Origin: Torymus aiolomorphi
Lineage: Eukaryota; Arthropoda; Insecta; Hymenoptera; Torymidae
NCBI GenBank assembly: GCA_036365515.1
Contig: CM070876.1
Coordinates: 41,003,695-41,067,694, forward strand
DNA: 64,000 nt
Reading direction: 5' to 3'
Below the pieces are notes generated by a model. The model saw only the letters and a list, made by a program, of their open reading frames with translations. It had not been told where the DNA came from and ran no database searches. Each line of letters opens with the position of its first letter. Position 1 is the first letter of the stretch. The translations under genes and the position numbers were made by a program. Shown one piece after another: positions 10,801-22,656 of this stretch.

Positions 10801-11122
10801 CAGCAAAAAGGTGATTCCTCTAGGGTAAGGCTTTTGTTAATAGTCAAAGAACCTTCCAACTTTAAAACAATATGGATTTGTCGATACAAAAGTATTGCAC
10901 TATGGTCAAAGAGGTGATTCCTCCTAGGCAAGGCTCTTGTTAACAGTCAAAGAACCTTACAAATATACAATGTGGATATCTCAGGCGTAAAATTTTTCAT
11001 TTCCGTTGAAAAAACTTTCAGTAGGATTAAATATATAGTCAGGAGCAATTCCTTTCGAAAAACTTTTAGAAGAATATAAATAGGATATCGTGATCAAAAA
11101 GGTGATTCCTCCATGACATGGA
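10801..11122 (+). repeat. R2 tandem cluster, left
   Basis: Units beginning AAAAAGGTGATTCCTC at about 10806, 10904 and 11096 are followed by variants of GGCAAGGCT..GTTAA..AAGAACCTTCCAAC. More units lie on the far side of the composite element (14610-15000), so that element appears to be embedded in an R2 field. Confidence 0.65.
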
Positions 11123-11342
11123 ACGCCGACCTTGCCTGTTTTACCATCTTACCTAACCAATTCAGCCAAATCGGTTTTTCAAAGTTTTCTTTTGAACGAA
11201 TGAATGGATTCTTTTGAAATTTGGCAAGGTTATACGAAATGGAAAAATAAAGTGCGGACAGTTCCCCAAAACACAAAAATTTACAAAAAAAATAAAAATT
11301 CTATTTACGCTTTCTGCCACACTCATACTGCGGCATTAGTAA

Positions 11343-12700
11343 CGCAGTGGAGTAAGGTAAAGGACCCCATTATGAAACGGTTTTCGGTAACTTTTTTTTT
11401 AACTGATCAATTAAATACCTTAAAAGTATTAAATATATTTAATGTTATACATCATTCGATCGGCAAACTTTTCAAGAATGATAATCCATTTTCATAATTT
11501 AAATTAGTACAAAATTATTTAATTTATTAAAGAAATAGTGATGGAAGATTTAGTCCCTATTATGAAACACTGTTTTTTTGACTAGTACCCCTGTTTCATA
11601 AAATTTGTCCCTATTATGAAACATAATTAAATTACTTTTTTTCTTATTTTTCGTTTTATTTTTGGTATCAAATTTGGTGTTGTAGTTTAAGATACTTCTA
11701 ATAATTTAAATTGTGAGAAGATCCTAAATGTATATGTCTTCAAAACTATTTAAAAGTACTTATAAAATGCATGGTTGAAATATGTAACATTTTGTATTAC
11801 TTTAGTCTTATAAAATGAAAGTTTAATGATTTTAATTGAATATCACATGAATAAACCTATACGAGAGGTCCAGATCTATTTATATTTATTTCTAAACTAA
11901 ATAATTGATATGTATTACTTATATCAGCATTAAATTCACATTAGTATAACTCAGATCTACAGTATGGTTAGACTAAGATACAATTTGCAGGTTAGGTTTG
12001 CTTATTTATAATTACTATTGTTAGTTAAGTTAAAAGTATAAATAACTTAAATATAAATAAAAAACTATATTTAAAGTAGAATGTATATGCTATTGACTTC
12101 AAATAAGTTGTAGATTACTTAATAAAACCTTTTTTATACTGTTTCATAATAGGGACCTGCTGCGAGTTTCTGTACCTATTGTGAAACATCTTTTTATTTA
12201 ATAGAAAATGGTAAAAAAATCAAAGAGTTTGTATAGAATTTGAATTTTTTATATAAAAACTACATTGTAAACTACAATATATGTTCCAAAATCGATTAAA
12301 TACTGAAAAATTAATAAAACAACAAACAGAAAAAAAGAACAGTTTTCGTTCAAATGCCAGTCGATTTACAAATGCTGAGAAACGGATGAAACTAATTATT
12401 TTTTTTAATATTTATACATGAAAAAATCATATATTTATTAATGAATATGTAAAAGTGCTGAGAAACGGATGAAACTAATTATTTTTTTTAATATTTATAC
12501 ATGAAAAAATCATATATTTATTAATGAATATGTAAAAATAACACATGAATCTAAATATATTTTTTTTATTGAATTTAACGTTCGCAAATTACTTCTATTT
12601 TAATTTTTATTACACTGTTTCACAATAGGGACTACTTTTTGAAAGTGTTTCATAATCGGGACTTTTGCCTTACTTCGTTTGTTCTTTACCATAAAAAAAT
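11343..12700. repeat. AT-rich block with dispersed CCCTATTATGAAAC words
   Basis: The word GTCCCTATTATGAAAC or its complement GTTTCATAATAGGGAC occurs with small changes near 11370, 11552, 11590, 11610, 12140, 12170, 12620 and 12650, in both orientations. An 84-bp unit (GCTGAGAAACGGATGAAAC) is tandemly duplicated at about 12370-12537. Confidence 0.55.
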
Positions 12701-12882
12701 AAACGACCTTTATTTGGAAAAGTGTATGTAGATTCGTCAGCTAGAAGCCATATTTGTTTTCTTCTGTCTATGAAGTTTCCGCTTACATCCAACAGATGGC
12801 ACTGCGTCTTGCATGTGCGCGTGCGCGATGCCAACGCTATTGGGTTTGTTTACAGTCGCGAGTGAGAGTACAGCTACTGAAT

Positions 12883-14095
12883 TATTGGGTCCTTGAACAA
12901 GTTCTCGCTGTTTCCTAACAGATGGCGTTACCAGGACTAAGTGTATGTAATTTCAGATGCTAACGCATCTATAAGGAAGTACTGTCGGTAAGCTTGAACT
13001 TAAGTGTATGTTAGTTCGCCATAGTGTAAACAGCGTTTTTTGTTCTTACTACTAAAAATGTCAGGTTTTATGCTAAGTAAAGATTATTTGCGAGGAATTT
13101 TATTGTACTATTTTATTAAAAGAAAACCTGCAGCTGAAGCGCATAGGATTCTTGTTGAAACTTACTGGTTTAGACGCTTCAAAAATAACGATTTTGATCT
13201 TGGAGATAAAGAACGTGCTGGTGCACCAAAAAAGTTTGAAGATGAAGAAGACTTACGTCAGACGCTAGTTGAACTTGCAAAATCATTACGAGTAGATGAG
13301 GAAAACGTTAGGAATGATCCAGAAGCAAGGACATTGGGTGCCGTATGAGTTGAAGCCGACAGACGTCAAACGGCGTTTTCTCAGGTGTGAAGTGCTGCTT
13401 CAACGGAAGAAAAGAGAATGTTTTTTGCATCGTATCGTGACTGGCGATGAAAAGTGGATACAGTACGATAATCCTAAGCGTAAAAAATCGTGGGGTAAGC
13501 CCTGCCATGCATCAACATCGTCCGCAAAGCCAAATATCCATGGTTCGAAGCTTCTCCTCTGCATTTGGTGGGATCAGCAGGGTGTAATTTATTATGAACT
13601 GCTGAAATCGAACGAAACCATCACGGGAGATCGCTATCGACTGCAATTGATATGTTTGAGCCGAGCCCTAAAGGAAAAACTGCCGCTGTACGAGCATAGA
13701 AACGACAAGGTGATTTTGTTACATGACAATGCTCGGCCACATGTTGCAAAAGTCGTCAAAGAAATTTTGGAGGCGCTCCAATGGGATGTCCTACCTCACC
13801 CGCCGTATAGCCCAGACATTGCTCCTTCCAACTACCACTTGTTCCGGTCGATGGTTCATGGCTTGGCTGAGCAGCACTTCCATTCTTATGAAGATGCCAA
13901 AAAATGGGTCGATTCTTGGATAGCTTCAAAAGACGAGCAGTTCTTCCGAGATGGAATCCGTAAATTGCCAGAAAGATAAGAGAAAGTAGTGACTAGTGAT
14001 GGACAATATTTTGAGTGACATGCTTTTTACTACATACTTTAAATAAAGCATCAATTTTCACAAAAAACAGCGAGAACTTATTCAAGGTCCCAATA
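12883..14095 (+). mobile_element. mariner element with TA duplication
   Basis: TTGGGTCCTTGAACAAGTTC starts the element at 12885 and its near-complement ends it at 14093, giving inverted repeats of about 29 bp with two or three mismatches. TA flanks both sides (12883-12884 and 14094-14095). The length of 1209 bp is close to the usual 1.3 kb of mariner and is reduced by deletions in the 5' part of the gene. Confidence 0.9.
13058..13979 (+). pseudogene. mariner transposase, frameshifted and internally deleted
   Basis: The N-terminal frame (start ATG 13058) shows the helix-turn-helix part with WFRRFKNNDFDLGDKERAG. It lacks a stretch before YWFRRF and another after the ELAKSL segment. The frame then shifts between 13296 and 13348, and the rest follows in another frame from GMIQKQGHWVPYELKP to the stop at 13979. 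The catalytic domain shows TGDEKW (first Asp) and HDNARPH (second Asp). The third position reads SNYHLF where mariner normally has SDYHLF, so the DD34D triad is broken by Asp to Asn. The element is inactive for three independent reasons. Confidence 0.9.
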
Positions 14096-14345
14096 GTTAG
14101 GCCCATTGTTAAATCAGACCACTAACGTCGCGGTATGAATGCGGCAGAAAGCGTAAATAGAATTTTTCTTTTTTTTTGTAAGTTTTTGTGTTTTGGGGAG
14201 CTGTCCGCCCTTCATTTTTCCATTTCCTACAATCTTGCCAAATTTTAAAAGAATCCGTCCATTCGTTCAAAAAAACTTTGATAAACTGATTTCGCTGAAT
14301 TGGTTAGGTCAGATGGTAAAACAGGCAAGGTCGGCGTCCCCTTAA

Positions 14346-15000
14346 CGCATTAAGTCCCAAATATCGTCAATTTTCACTAAATATTCATCCAGTTTTTTTT
14401 TTCATATGATTTGTATTAAAAAAAATTCTGAAACATGATATTAAATTAACAAAATTAAATTAACAAAAAAAACGTAAATGTACTCCAAAGAAATTGACAT
14501 TATAAAAGGACAAAAATTTTATGTTATGGAACTTCAAAAGGATTATTGAATACATTGAGGCTATAGAAAAATCACGCGTAATCATTTCTAAAACTACAGG
14601 ATAAACATACGGTCGAGCTCAAAAAGATGGTTCCTCCAGGGCAAGGTTAACAGTTAAGGAACCTTCAAACTTTAACAAAGGAAACGTAATATTTTGGACC
14701 GTATAACGTTCTATTTTAGATAGAAGGATATAAATGTATAGTCAGAAGCAGTTACTTTGGAAAACCTTTAAAAGGATATAAATAGAATACCATAATTAAA
14801 AAGGTAGATCCCCCAAGGCAAAGCTTATGTTAATAGTCAAGGAACCTTCATATTTTAAGAAAGGAAACGCAAAAAGGTGGTTCCTCCAGGGCAAGGCTTA
14901 TGTTAACAATCAAGGAGCCTTCAAACTTTAACAAAAGAAACGCAAAAAGGTAGTTCCTACAGGGCAAGGCTTCTGTTAACATAAAAGAAACCTTCAAACT
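14346..15000 (+). repeat. R2 tandem cluster, right
   Basis: R2-like units start near 14618, 14798, 14874 and 14945 (AAAAAGGT.GTTCCTCCAGGGC). They alternate with AACCTTCAAACTTTAAC and AT-rich spacers. No gene. Confidence 0.6.
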
Positions 15001-15001
15001 T

Positions 15002-15301
15002 TACCAGTAGTTAAAAGTGGATTTAGAAATACTATTTATTGTAGAAGAAACTGTCAAAAGTTCATACCTTTGGCCATTATTTAATATTTATAATTTAAAA
15101 GTAAATATTCGTACACAAAATAAAGATTTTGTGGCATTTTTATTAAATATTGGAGAAGGTATAATTAATCCATTTTTGATTCCTGATAAATGGATTATGA
15201 ATGATGTTTGCCATGAAATTTATAAAAACATTAACAAAAATTATCATAGAAAATATATTTATAGATTTATTTTCTCAAGAAAAGTAATCAGCCATTAAAT
15301 T
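15002..15301 (+). pseudogene. Helitron PIF1-like helicase fragment
   Basis: A frame open to 15298 reads IVEETVKSSYLWPLF, L..NIRT, then DFVAFLLNIGEG. These match the S.LW..F..L..N.R..F..WLL.IG.G region of Helitron PIF1-type helicases. The homologous stretch in the other Helitron copy lies near 41100-41235. Only about 95 codons remain. The Helitron 3' end follows 95 bp downstream, which agrees with this assignment. The start of the frame is arbitrary. Confidence 0.65.
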
Positions 15302-15395
15302 AATCCTTATTGGATAATTTTATATATAAAAATCATTATAATTTTCATAATGGGGGTTGGCGAGGGGAGCGAGCAGAGGGGCGAAGCCCCGCTAG
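15302..15395 (+). mobile_element. Helitron 3' end
   Basis: GGCGAGGGGAGCGAGC leads to the hairpin GGGGC-GAA-GCCCC (15378-15390), then CTAG (15392-15395) and T. Its position just downstream of a helicase remnant supports a real Helitron terminus, although the spacer after the hairpin is only one base. Confidence 0.6.
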
Positions 15396-15396
15396 T

Positions 15397-15401
15397 ACAC
15401 A

Positions 15402-15434
<33 letters not shown>

Positions 15435-15436
15435 AC
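15397..15436. repeat. (AC)n/(GC)n microsatellite
   Basis: Short AC dinucleotide run followed by alternating GC, directly at the Helitron 3' end, as at 5666. Confidence 0.9.
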
Positions 15437-15516
15437 AACAAATTGACTTTTAAATTTATGTATATAAGTATATGTGCCTGCAAACTACTTAAAAACAATT
15501 TAAGTTCCAATTTGGC

Positions 15517-15557
15517 ATTATTTGAATGGCCGTGGTTCTCACGGCCATTCAAATAAT
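15517..15557. repeat. Perfect 18-bp hairpin
   Basis: ATTATTTGAATGGCCGTG (15517-15534), 5-nt loop GTTCT, and the exact complement at 15540-15557. No element around it is identified. Confidence 0.85.
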
Positions 15558-15559
15558 AG

Positions 15560-16020
15560 TAGTAGTACCTAAAAACATTGACCCGCGCATGCGCTCATCT
15601 TTATATGTATTTACCGACACAGCGAAACAACCGACACATACTCTATGTCGGAATTGCTCTGTGTCGCGTTGTGTCGTGGTCGATACGCTTAGTAAATGAG
15701 GCCCCTGGGGCCTGATTCTGATGAGCGCGTCGGCGCGAGGCAGAGCAACTCCGATACACGGTACGAGTCGGCTGTTGGGCTGTGTCGGTTTATCAACACT
15801 TGTGCGGGCTAATGTTTTTGCTTCCGATTTTCTTTCCGCGAAATTCAAACACGTTTCGCGCGCAATGTTTAAATTTAAGACATTACTGTTGTTTACTCAT
15901 TTTAAAGAAATGAATACTATATGTTGGTTTTTGTTCAGCTTAAAATATAATAAACAACCAATAAAAAAAAATTGACAATTTTTCCGCAACTAAAAGCTCG
16001 TTTTCGAGGTCTACTTAAAT
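15560..16020. other. Moderately GC-rich interval, MITE-like remnants
   Basis: ACCGACACAGCG, TATGTCGG..TGTGTCG and AATGAGGCCCCTGGGGCCTG (15693-15715) look like abutting ends of small inverted-repeat elements. They are too eroded to bound. No gene. Confidence 0.4.
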
Positions 16021-16150
16021 GTGTAAATAATATGTAATAAATGTAATAAAATGTAATAAATGTAATAAAATATAATAAATGTAATAAAATGTAATAAATG
16101 TAATACAGTGTAATAAATGCAATAAAATGTAATAAAATGAAATAAATGCA
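16021..16150. repeat. 11-bp minisatellite
   Basis: About ten copies of AATGTAATAAA with small variations. Confidence 0.85.
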
Positions 16151-16564
16151 GTAGGAATGGCTGAACTAACCGGCATAATTCATGAGTACTACATGTAAAT
16201 CACATTGTGTTACAATGTCGAAATGCAGCGTCGTAGGTCCTATATTAGAGAAAGAAAGGGAGAGAGAGTAAAGAAGTCATAGAACATAGAACATAGTCAA
16301 GACAACATACTTATATCAATTGAAAGCACACGCAGTCGCGATGGTTTGTACACTTGAAATTCTTGAAACAAATTTAAAGTAGTTGCGATAAAAAATTTCT
16401 TTTTGATAGTAACATTTAAGGCACACGTAATTGTAATTCAATGTAAATATGCATTAAAATTACTGTAAAAAGTATATAAATTTTATGTAGATGCATTAAA
16501 TTTACCTTGCTTTAACAGTAATCTTTATGCCCTTGCACAGTAATATTTATGAAAATCTTTATAA
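16151..16564. other. AT-rich interval, nothing recognised
   Basis: No feature beyond a short GA-rich stretch (16246-16275). Confidence 0.4.
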
Positions 16565-17639
16565 AATTAAAAGAGCAATAACTTAAATGTAATGCTCAGT
16601 ACTGGAATAGCCTTTCTTGTTATATGTCATGAAATTTCATGTAAAATTAATTAAATTTTTAATATCATCACATTAATTTTAATGCACGTGAACTGTATTA
16701 TTTATGCGGATGGGAAAGAAATTTGGATCGTTAGTCAAATGCAATGCTTAGAACTGGAATATCCTTTTTCGTTTTGTTATAAAATTTCATGTAAAGTTAA
16801 TTAAATTTTTAATATCATTACATTAATTTTAATGTACGTGAACTGTGTTATTTATGCGGATGTGAATGAAATTTAATGGATCGTTACTCAAATTTAATGC
16901 TCAGTACTGGAAAAGCCTATTTCGTTTTGTCATGAAATTTCATGTAAAGTTTATTAAATTTGTTTCACATTCACATTAATTTTAATGCACGTGAACTGCA
17001 TAATTTGTGTTTATGTACATGAAGTTTAAAGCATGGTACTTTAAATTTAATGTGCATTAGTTGATTTAATTATTCGTATAATGTAATATTATGAAATGTA
17101 ATTAAATTTCGTTAGCCTCAACATTAATTTTAATGCACGTGAACTGTAATTTTAATCATTATGTTCATTAAACTTTGTGCATGAGACATTAATTTTAATT
17201 TACACGCGTAATTTTCATGCAATACAGATATTTCATGTACTCGTGCAATAATTTCTATGTACAGATACAATAATTTTAATGTACTTTCATTAATATTGTA
17301 TAGATTCACATTAATTTTATGGTAAATGTGTATTAAATGATATTTAAGTTACAAATTCATGAAAATTAATGCGCAAGTGTACATTAAAAGTGCATTAAAT
17401 TTAATAATAATAGCTTTTACATTAATTTTTTACCAGGGAACTGCAATATATTTCAAGAAGTACATGAAAATTTATATGTTTATTCTTAATTTCAATAAAC
17501 GTGGATAATTTTAATGTAGAACTAAATTTTCGTGTACACATGTATGAGATATAATAATTTGTAATGATTATTAGGTAAAGTTCAGAAAACTGTTTAATAT
17601 TAACCATTAAAAATATTACTTATGTCGACTGCAATTTAC
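16565..17639 (+). repeat. Left inverted arm of the PLE C cluster (AT-rich satellite)
   Basis: Contains four diverged units of about 155 bp built around CACATTAATTTTAATGCACG and GCTCAGTACTGGAA. The same sequence occurs in reverse complement at 25856-26780 with small deletions. The two arms therefore enclose the whole PLE C cluster. Confidence 0.75.
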
Positions 17640-17829
17640 TATCAACTGATAAGAATTTTTCCATCGGTCTTACAGTCTTACAAATTAAATTAAAATAATT
17701 AATATTTATGACAGTCAGATTGCCCTTGTTTATAATCACCCCCGCAGAATCTGAAATAAAAACTTAATTAAAACCTGGAAAAAACTTTTTTAGCAAAGGA
17801 CGATCTGACTGCCCCCCACCACCACCTTG

Positions 17830-17867
17830 TCCAACGTTTCGAGCCCGCTCCGGCTCCTCCTCAGGGA
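17830..17867 (-). ncRNA. Hammerhead-like motif, 3' terminus of PLE C (minus copy)
   Basis: Minus strand: CTGAGGA, G, GAGCC, loop, GGCTC, GAAACGTTGG. The stem is 5 bp and both core strands match. The copies at 24224-24257 and 25619-25654 are its plus-strand counterparts. Confidence 0.6.
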
Positions 17868-17972
17868 CTGAAATGAAACCCGCTATACACCTCCTTACAT
17901 ACCCCCATACCCCCTTCTTTTCTCTTACCCCCACCACCATCCACTTTTCCCTCTCCAACTTTCCGTTCTCAC

Positions 17973-19680
17973 TTAAATTAATAAAGAATGATAAATGTTA
18001 TCTAATTTACTTGACTCTATCATTAAATTTACATTATTCTGATTTCTTAGAATGTGAATACTTTCAAGGCTTTCCCTCTTATATTTATTCTTAATTCCCT
18101 GTTCCAAAATATCCACACTCCCAAAATCGAAAGAATGCAAACTATTTAAACAATGTTCTTTCAAAACCGATGTACAACTTGAGCTGCGTAAACTATATTG
18201 ACGTTCATATATTCTCTTTTTCAAATATCTACCCGTTTGACCAATATAACAACCATTACAATTCCTACAATTAATTTTATAAACTACTCCCGATTTTAAA
18301 CATTTATCATCCTTGTCTTTACAATTACTAAATAACGTTTCTAAATTATTATGGTTTCTAAAGAAAACTTGAATATTATATTTACTAAAAACCCTTCTAA
18401 TCCTTTCCGACAAACCTCTAACATATGGTAAACTAAAATATGCGTTCTTTCCATTACTATTCCTTGTTTGATTATCTACCCGCTGCTTCAATCCCCCATT
18501 ATAAATTTCCCACACTTTCTCATCAATCATTTTATCAATAAATTTTACCGGATAACTATTCTTAATAGATGTTTCTCTAACTAAATTTAAATTCTTTTTC
18601 CTAAAATCTTTATGTGACAATTTAATCGCTCTGTCAATGACACCCTTGTTCGCACCTGTCTTGTTTCCGAATTGGTAGTGAGAATCAAAATTTAAAAATC
18701 TACCTGACCATGTAGATTTTCTATACCAATCTAATTTCACTCTATTATTATTAACTCTAATGACTCTAGTATCTAAAAAACACAATTGATTATCTTTCTC
18801 AACTTCTTTTGTGAATTTAATTCTATCATGGATAGAATTAAACACATCCACCATTTCATCCACAAAACATTCAGGTACAACTGCAAAAATGTCATCAACA
18901 TATCTTTTTAAAAATAATTGGCTGAAAAACCAACTTAGACAAAGCAACACTTTCCAATTTTTCCATTACTAAATTCGCTATAACAGGTGACAAAGGTGAT
19001 CCCATTGGACAACCATATCTTTGCTCATATAAACTATTATCAAAAGAAAAAATTGTGTTTTTAAAAACCAAATTAAGCGCCTTTATAAATTCATCTTTTG
19101 TTAAACTAGTATGTACTTTAATTTCAGACCATTTATATAATATCATTCAACAACTCTAAATGTATATTTGTAAACAAAGATACTACATCCAATGAAACCA
19201 TCCTATGATCATTCGGAATAACAATATGTTTCATTATATCATAAAAACTCCAACTATCTTTAATATATGAATTTGTTTTACCCAATATCTTGACCAATAT
19301 ATTAGACAAAAATCTAGCAAGTCTATACGTAGGAAAATTTATCGATGATATTATTATTCTATATGTCAACTGTTCTTTGTGAATCTTTGGAAGCCCATAA
19401 CATTTAGCTACAGTGCCATTTTCACATTTTAAATATTTAAACACACTATCCTTAATATAAGCTTTTGTTTTCCAATGCATCAATAATTCTTTCAATTTAT
19501 CTTGTAGTCTATTGGTATGTGGATTCCTAATTTTCACGTAAATGGTATCATCATCCAACATAAGTTGAATTTTATTCATATAATCCCTTTTATCTGAAAC
19601 TACAGTTACATTTCCTTTATCTGCTTTTTGGAAGATCATATTCGGATTCTCTCTCAAGAATTTCTTCGTTATTTTGTGAC
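17973..19680 (-). pseudogene. PLE C reverse transcriptase and GIY-YIG endonuclease
   Basis: Three overlapping frames (19657-19133, 19146-18895, 18950-17973) together cover the RT. They show FQKADKGNVTVV, YGLPKIHK, SLDVVSLFTNI (catalytic Asp), CPMGSPLSPVIANLVME, then RYVDDIFAV with both Asp of the YVDD box. Two frameshifts separate them, one after LELLNDII and one at the YVDD box. The linker WYRKSTWSGRFLNF and IDRAIKLSHKDF leads to the endonuclease: GVVYKINCRNCNGCYIGQTGR (CxxC and YIGQT) and the end HILRNQNNVN. In an active PLE this protein nicks the target and primes reverse transcription. Here the frameshifts and the 19681 insertion disable it. Confidence 0.9.
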
Positions 19681-19919
19681 GAAGTCACATGTAGCTGCTT
19701 ACTCGGCGCTGGCAGAACACGAGCACTGGTCTCATGAGTGCTGTGTTATTGTTATTACCAGCGTCGAGGATGATCAACAAATACACATGTTCACACATAT
19801 ATGCTATACACTACCGGGTTCAGGGAACGTAGAGAGAGAGAGCGAGGGTCGAGGAGAGGGTCGCACGCACTGGAGAGTCGCGCCACCCGGAGCGCGGTCG
19901 CGAGAGCAGCGCGGAGAGT

Positions 19920-20009
<90 letters not shown>
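19920..20009. repeat. (GA)n microsatellite
   Basis: About 90 bp of GA. On the minus strand it follows directly after AATAAAGTTAT, the 3' end of the non-LTR fragment, so it may be the element's simple-sequence tail. Confidence 0.95.
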
Positions 20010-20013
<4 letters not shown>

Positions 20014-20172
20014 TTTATTGTCCATATTAACAAACAGCAATATTTTACATTGACTTATGCTAGGCAAATATATATATTAATATTTTTACTTAATCTAATA
20101 TTAACCTAGACTATCCTAGGTACGTTATACAGAACAAAAGATTCTATCAGCAGTGACTTAATTAAATTAAAA
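20010..20172 (-). other. 3' UTR-like tail of the non-LTR fragment
   Basis: AT-rich sequence between the stop codon of the non-LTR fragment and an AATAAAG signal (complement at 20013-20019), followed by (CT)n on the minus strand. Confidence 0.5.
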
Positions 20173-20520
20173 TTAATCTGCAGATAAATGAGCCCATAAA
20201 GATTTTTTGAATGACTTAATAGAAGGCTGATGACGGATGGTAGATGGAAGGGTATTCCAAAAGCGAGCACCAGCGCATTGGAAAGAATATTTCCCAGCAT
20301 CAATGCGCGCAAAAGGAATAGAGAGCTCTGGCACTTCACCTCGCACAGGACGTCTAGGTACATAGATGGTAAAAAGATCTGCTAAGTAAGCAGGTTGGCG
20401 TAATCTCAGTACTTTATAGATTTGTAGGCCCAAAAAATAGTCACGCCTTTTAGAGACAGTGAGCCAACCTAGTTTCTTCCTGTGCGGGGTGATGCTTTCA
20501 TCAATTCCAACTCCTAAAAC
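20173..20520 (-). pseudogene. Non-LTR retrotransposon RT, C-terminal end
   Basis: One minus-strand frame of about 115 codons reads HRKKLGWLTVSKRRDYFLG, LRLRQPAYLADLF, then FQCAGARFWNTLPSTIR and SIKSFKKSLWAHL before TAA. This is the typical end of jockey/CR1-group non-LTR polymerases (F...GARLWNSLP..IR...S...FK..L). The polymerase core is absent because of 5' truncation. The left end of the fragment merges into (GA)n at 20521. Confidence 0.75.
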
Positions 20521-20710
<190 letters not shown>

Positions 20711-21663
20711 TGCGCTAGTGAAAATTATAATACCGCGCATACTATCATTCAAGATTCGCGCGCTCGTAGGGCCAATCGAAGAGCAGCATTCGAGACCAAG
20801 GGAAAGACTAGACGACAAGTGATTACGTATGCTAAGTCATAATTGAGATAGAAAGGGCAGGCCCAATCTTAGCATAGATCAACCCGATCAACAGTTGATA
20901 GTTTTGGCTGGATGACTAGTAGATCGCTCTCTTAAAGTTTAGCCACTGACCAGGTCACACCAGCAGGAAGAAAGTCTCCCGTAAAATCTGATTACGTACT
21001 CAGAGTAAGAGTGACTTGTGAGTTAGTTGAGAGTGGATATAGTAAGGTAGTGAGGATCGTATTAGTGAGGGTCGAGACATTTTTTTGCGAGTTCGCGTTT
21101 CCTTGATTGAAAGAGCAATAAGGTAGTCAGTGAGCGAGTGACGTATAATCAAGGGTCGAGACATTTCCTTATAGAAACTCTAATTTAGAGTTTTTCTCTC
21201 TGGTCGTGGTTCGAGATCGAGTGAGTTTTGGTTTTTTTAGGAGCACCAAGCCAAGGGATCAGTGGTTATTAACTACAAGGATAGTTCTAGAAATATCCAT
21301 TTCTTTTTAATAAATTGAATGATTGATCTTATTAATTAATTGTGTTTTTATTTGAGAGTATGTAATTCCCTGTGTGCGTGTCTATTGTATTTGCGGTTCA
21401 AATAAGAAAAATATTGTGTCCATCAACGTTGGGATTGTGGTTGTCGGAGTTTTGAAACTCAACGGTGGTTGTTGCTGAATCGTGGCTACTCCCTCATCGA
21501 GATATTAGTCGCAGGCCGTGGCGTGGCTCCGTAAGTACAGAAGTAACGGAGAAAATAGTAGCGCAATATTTGCTAGAGTCTTAGTTAATAATTATTTAGA
21601 CTCTGTTAGTGGTTTTAAGCAAATACAACGTTACAATTTTTAATTCATGCAATAAATTACTAT

Positions 21664-22314
21664 TCAAATAATTATCATTCTTTGTTCTCTTTTAAAATGA
21701 TCAATAACTTTAACTAAAGAACTCCTACATTCTTTTTTAAACTCTAGATTAAAACTACTCATACTACTTTCTACCTCAGCGATGATATTCTTGATCGGAA
21801 GAGATTTACTTGAATATGATATTCCAAATTTAGCACCCTTTATGATATTTACTTCTTCTGGTATTACTTTGTCAGTTAAATTTCTAAACCAATCCTTATT
21901 AACATTGTTAGTTTGATTGACTTGAGAGTGTTTTCTATGCTTTAAATATTCAAATTTTCTTTTTAATTTACTCTTATGGTTATATTTTACTTTTTCAAAG
22001 TGCCTCTTTTGACCACGAGAAAATTCTTGCAAATCATTCTGTTCTACTTTATTATATAAATGTCTTTCAAGCTCTAATAAATATTTATTTAAACGATTAA
22101 TTTCAAAATTCAAATCTCTAATTTCTAAGTTAAGTAATTTATTATTGAAAAAGAAATTATTTTTCCGTAGATCATAAGAAACTCTTTCGTTGTAATCCCG
22201 ATAAAAACCCTTATCATCAAATTTTTTCCCAATATGGTTAGGAAAAATATTTGATTTTTTACACCTTAGAAGAAAAGTGAGTTGCTCCTTCAAAACTACA
22301 ATCCTTAAAACCAT
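21664..22314 (-). pseudogene. PLE C N-terminal domain
   Basis: 216 codons rich in Lys, Asn and Leu, with LLNLEIRDLNFEINRLNKYLLE and KVIPEEVNIIKGAKFG. The same layout (LINLEIRDISFHINFLKK, VHIPDDVMDVVSLDSNFCIS) occurs in PLE D at 38678-37932. This identifies the conserved N-terminal region upstream of the RT of PLEs. The frame ends shortly before the junction with the foreign block. The upstream start near 22314 is a Met, followed by about 115 bp to the terminal repeat. Confidence 0.75.
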
Positions 22315-22656
22315 TTTTACCCATTTTCAGCAATAACCTTTCACCACCTTCCCATAAATCCCATATATATCTCTAAAAACATTTTACCCCACCTTTAATA
22401 GACCTTAGTTTTATCGTTAAAAATATTACTTATGTCGATTGCAATTTACTATCAACTGATAAGAATTTTTCCATCGGTCTTACAGTTTTACAAATTAAAT
22501 TAAAATAATTTATATTTATGGCAGTTAGATTGCCCCTTGTTTATAATCACCCCCGCAGAATCTGAAATAAAAACTTAATTAAAACCTGGAAAAAACTTTT
22601 TTAGCAAAGGACAATCTGACTGCCCCCCACCACCACCTTGTCCAACGTTTCGAGCG

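Larger units (their letters stand above)
11123..14337. mobile_element. 3.2 kb composite with 219-bp inverted repeats
   Basis: Segment 11123-11341 is inverted at 14119-14337 (outer ends ACGCCGACCTTGCCTG and its complement; inner ends near CTTTCTGCC). Between them lie an AT-rich part with many CCCTATTATGAAAC words (11343-12700) and a mariner. The inverted repeats could be terminal repeats of an unclassified DNA element invaded by mariner. No transposase other than the mariner one is visible. Confidence 0.55.
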
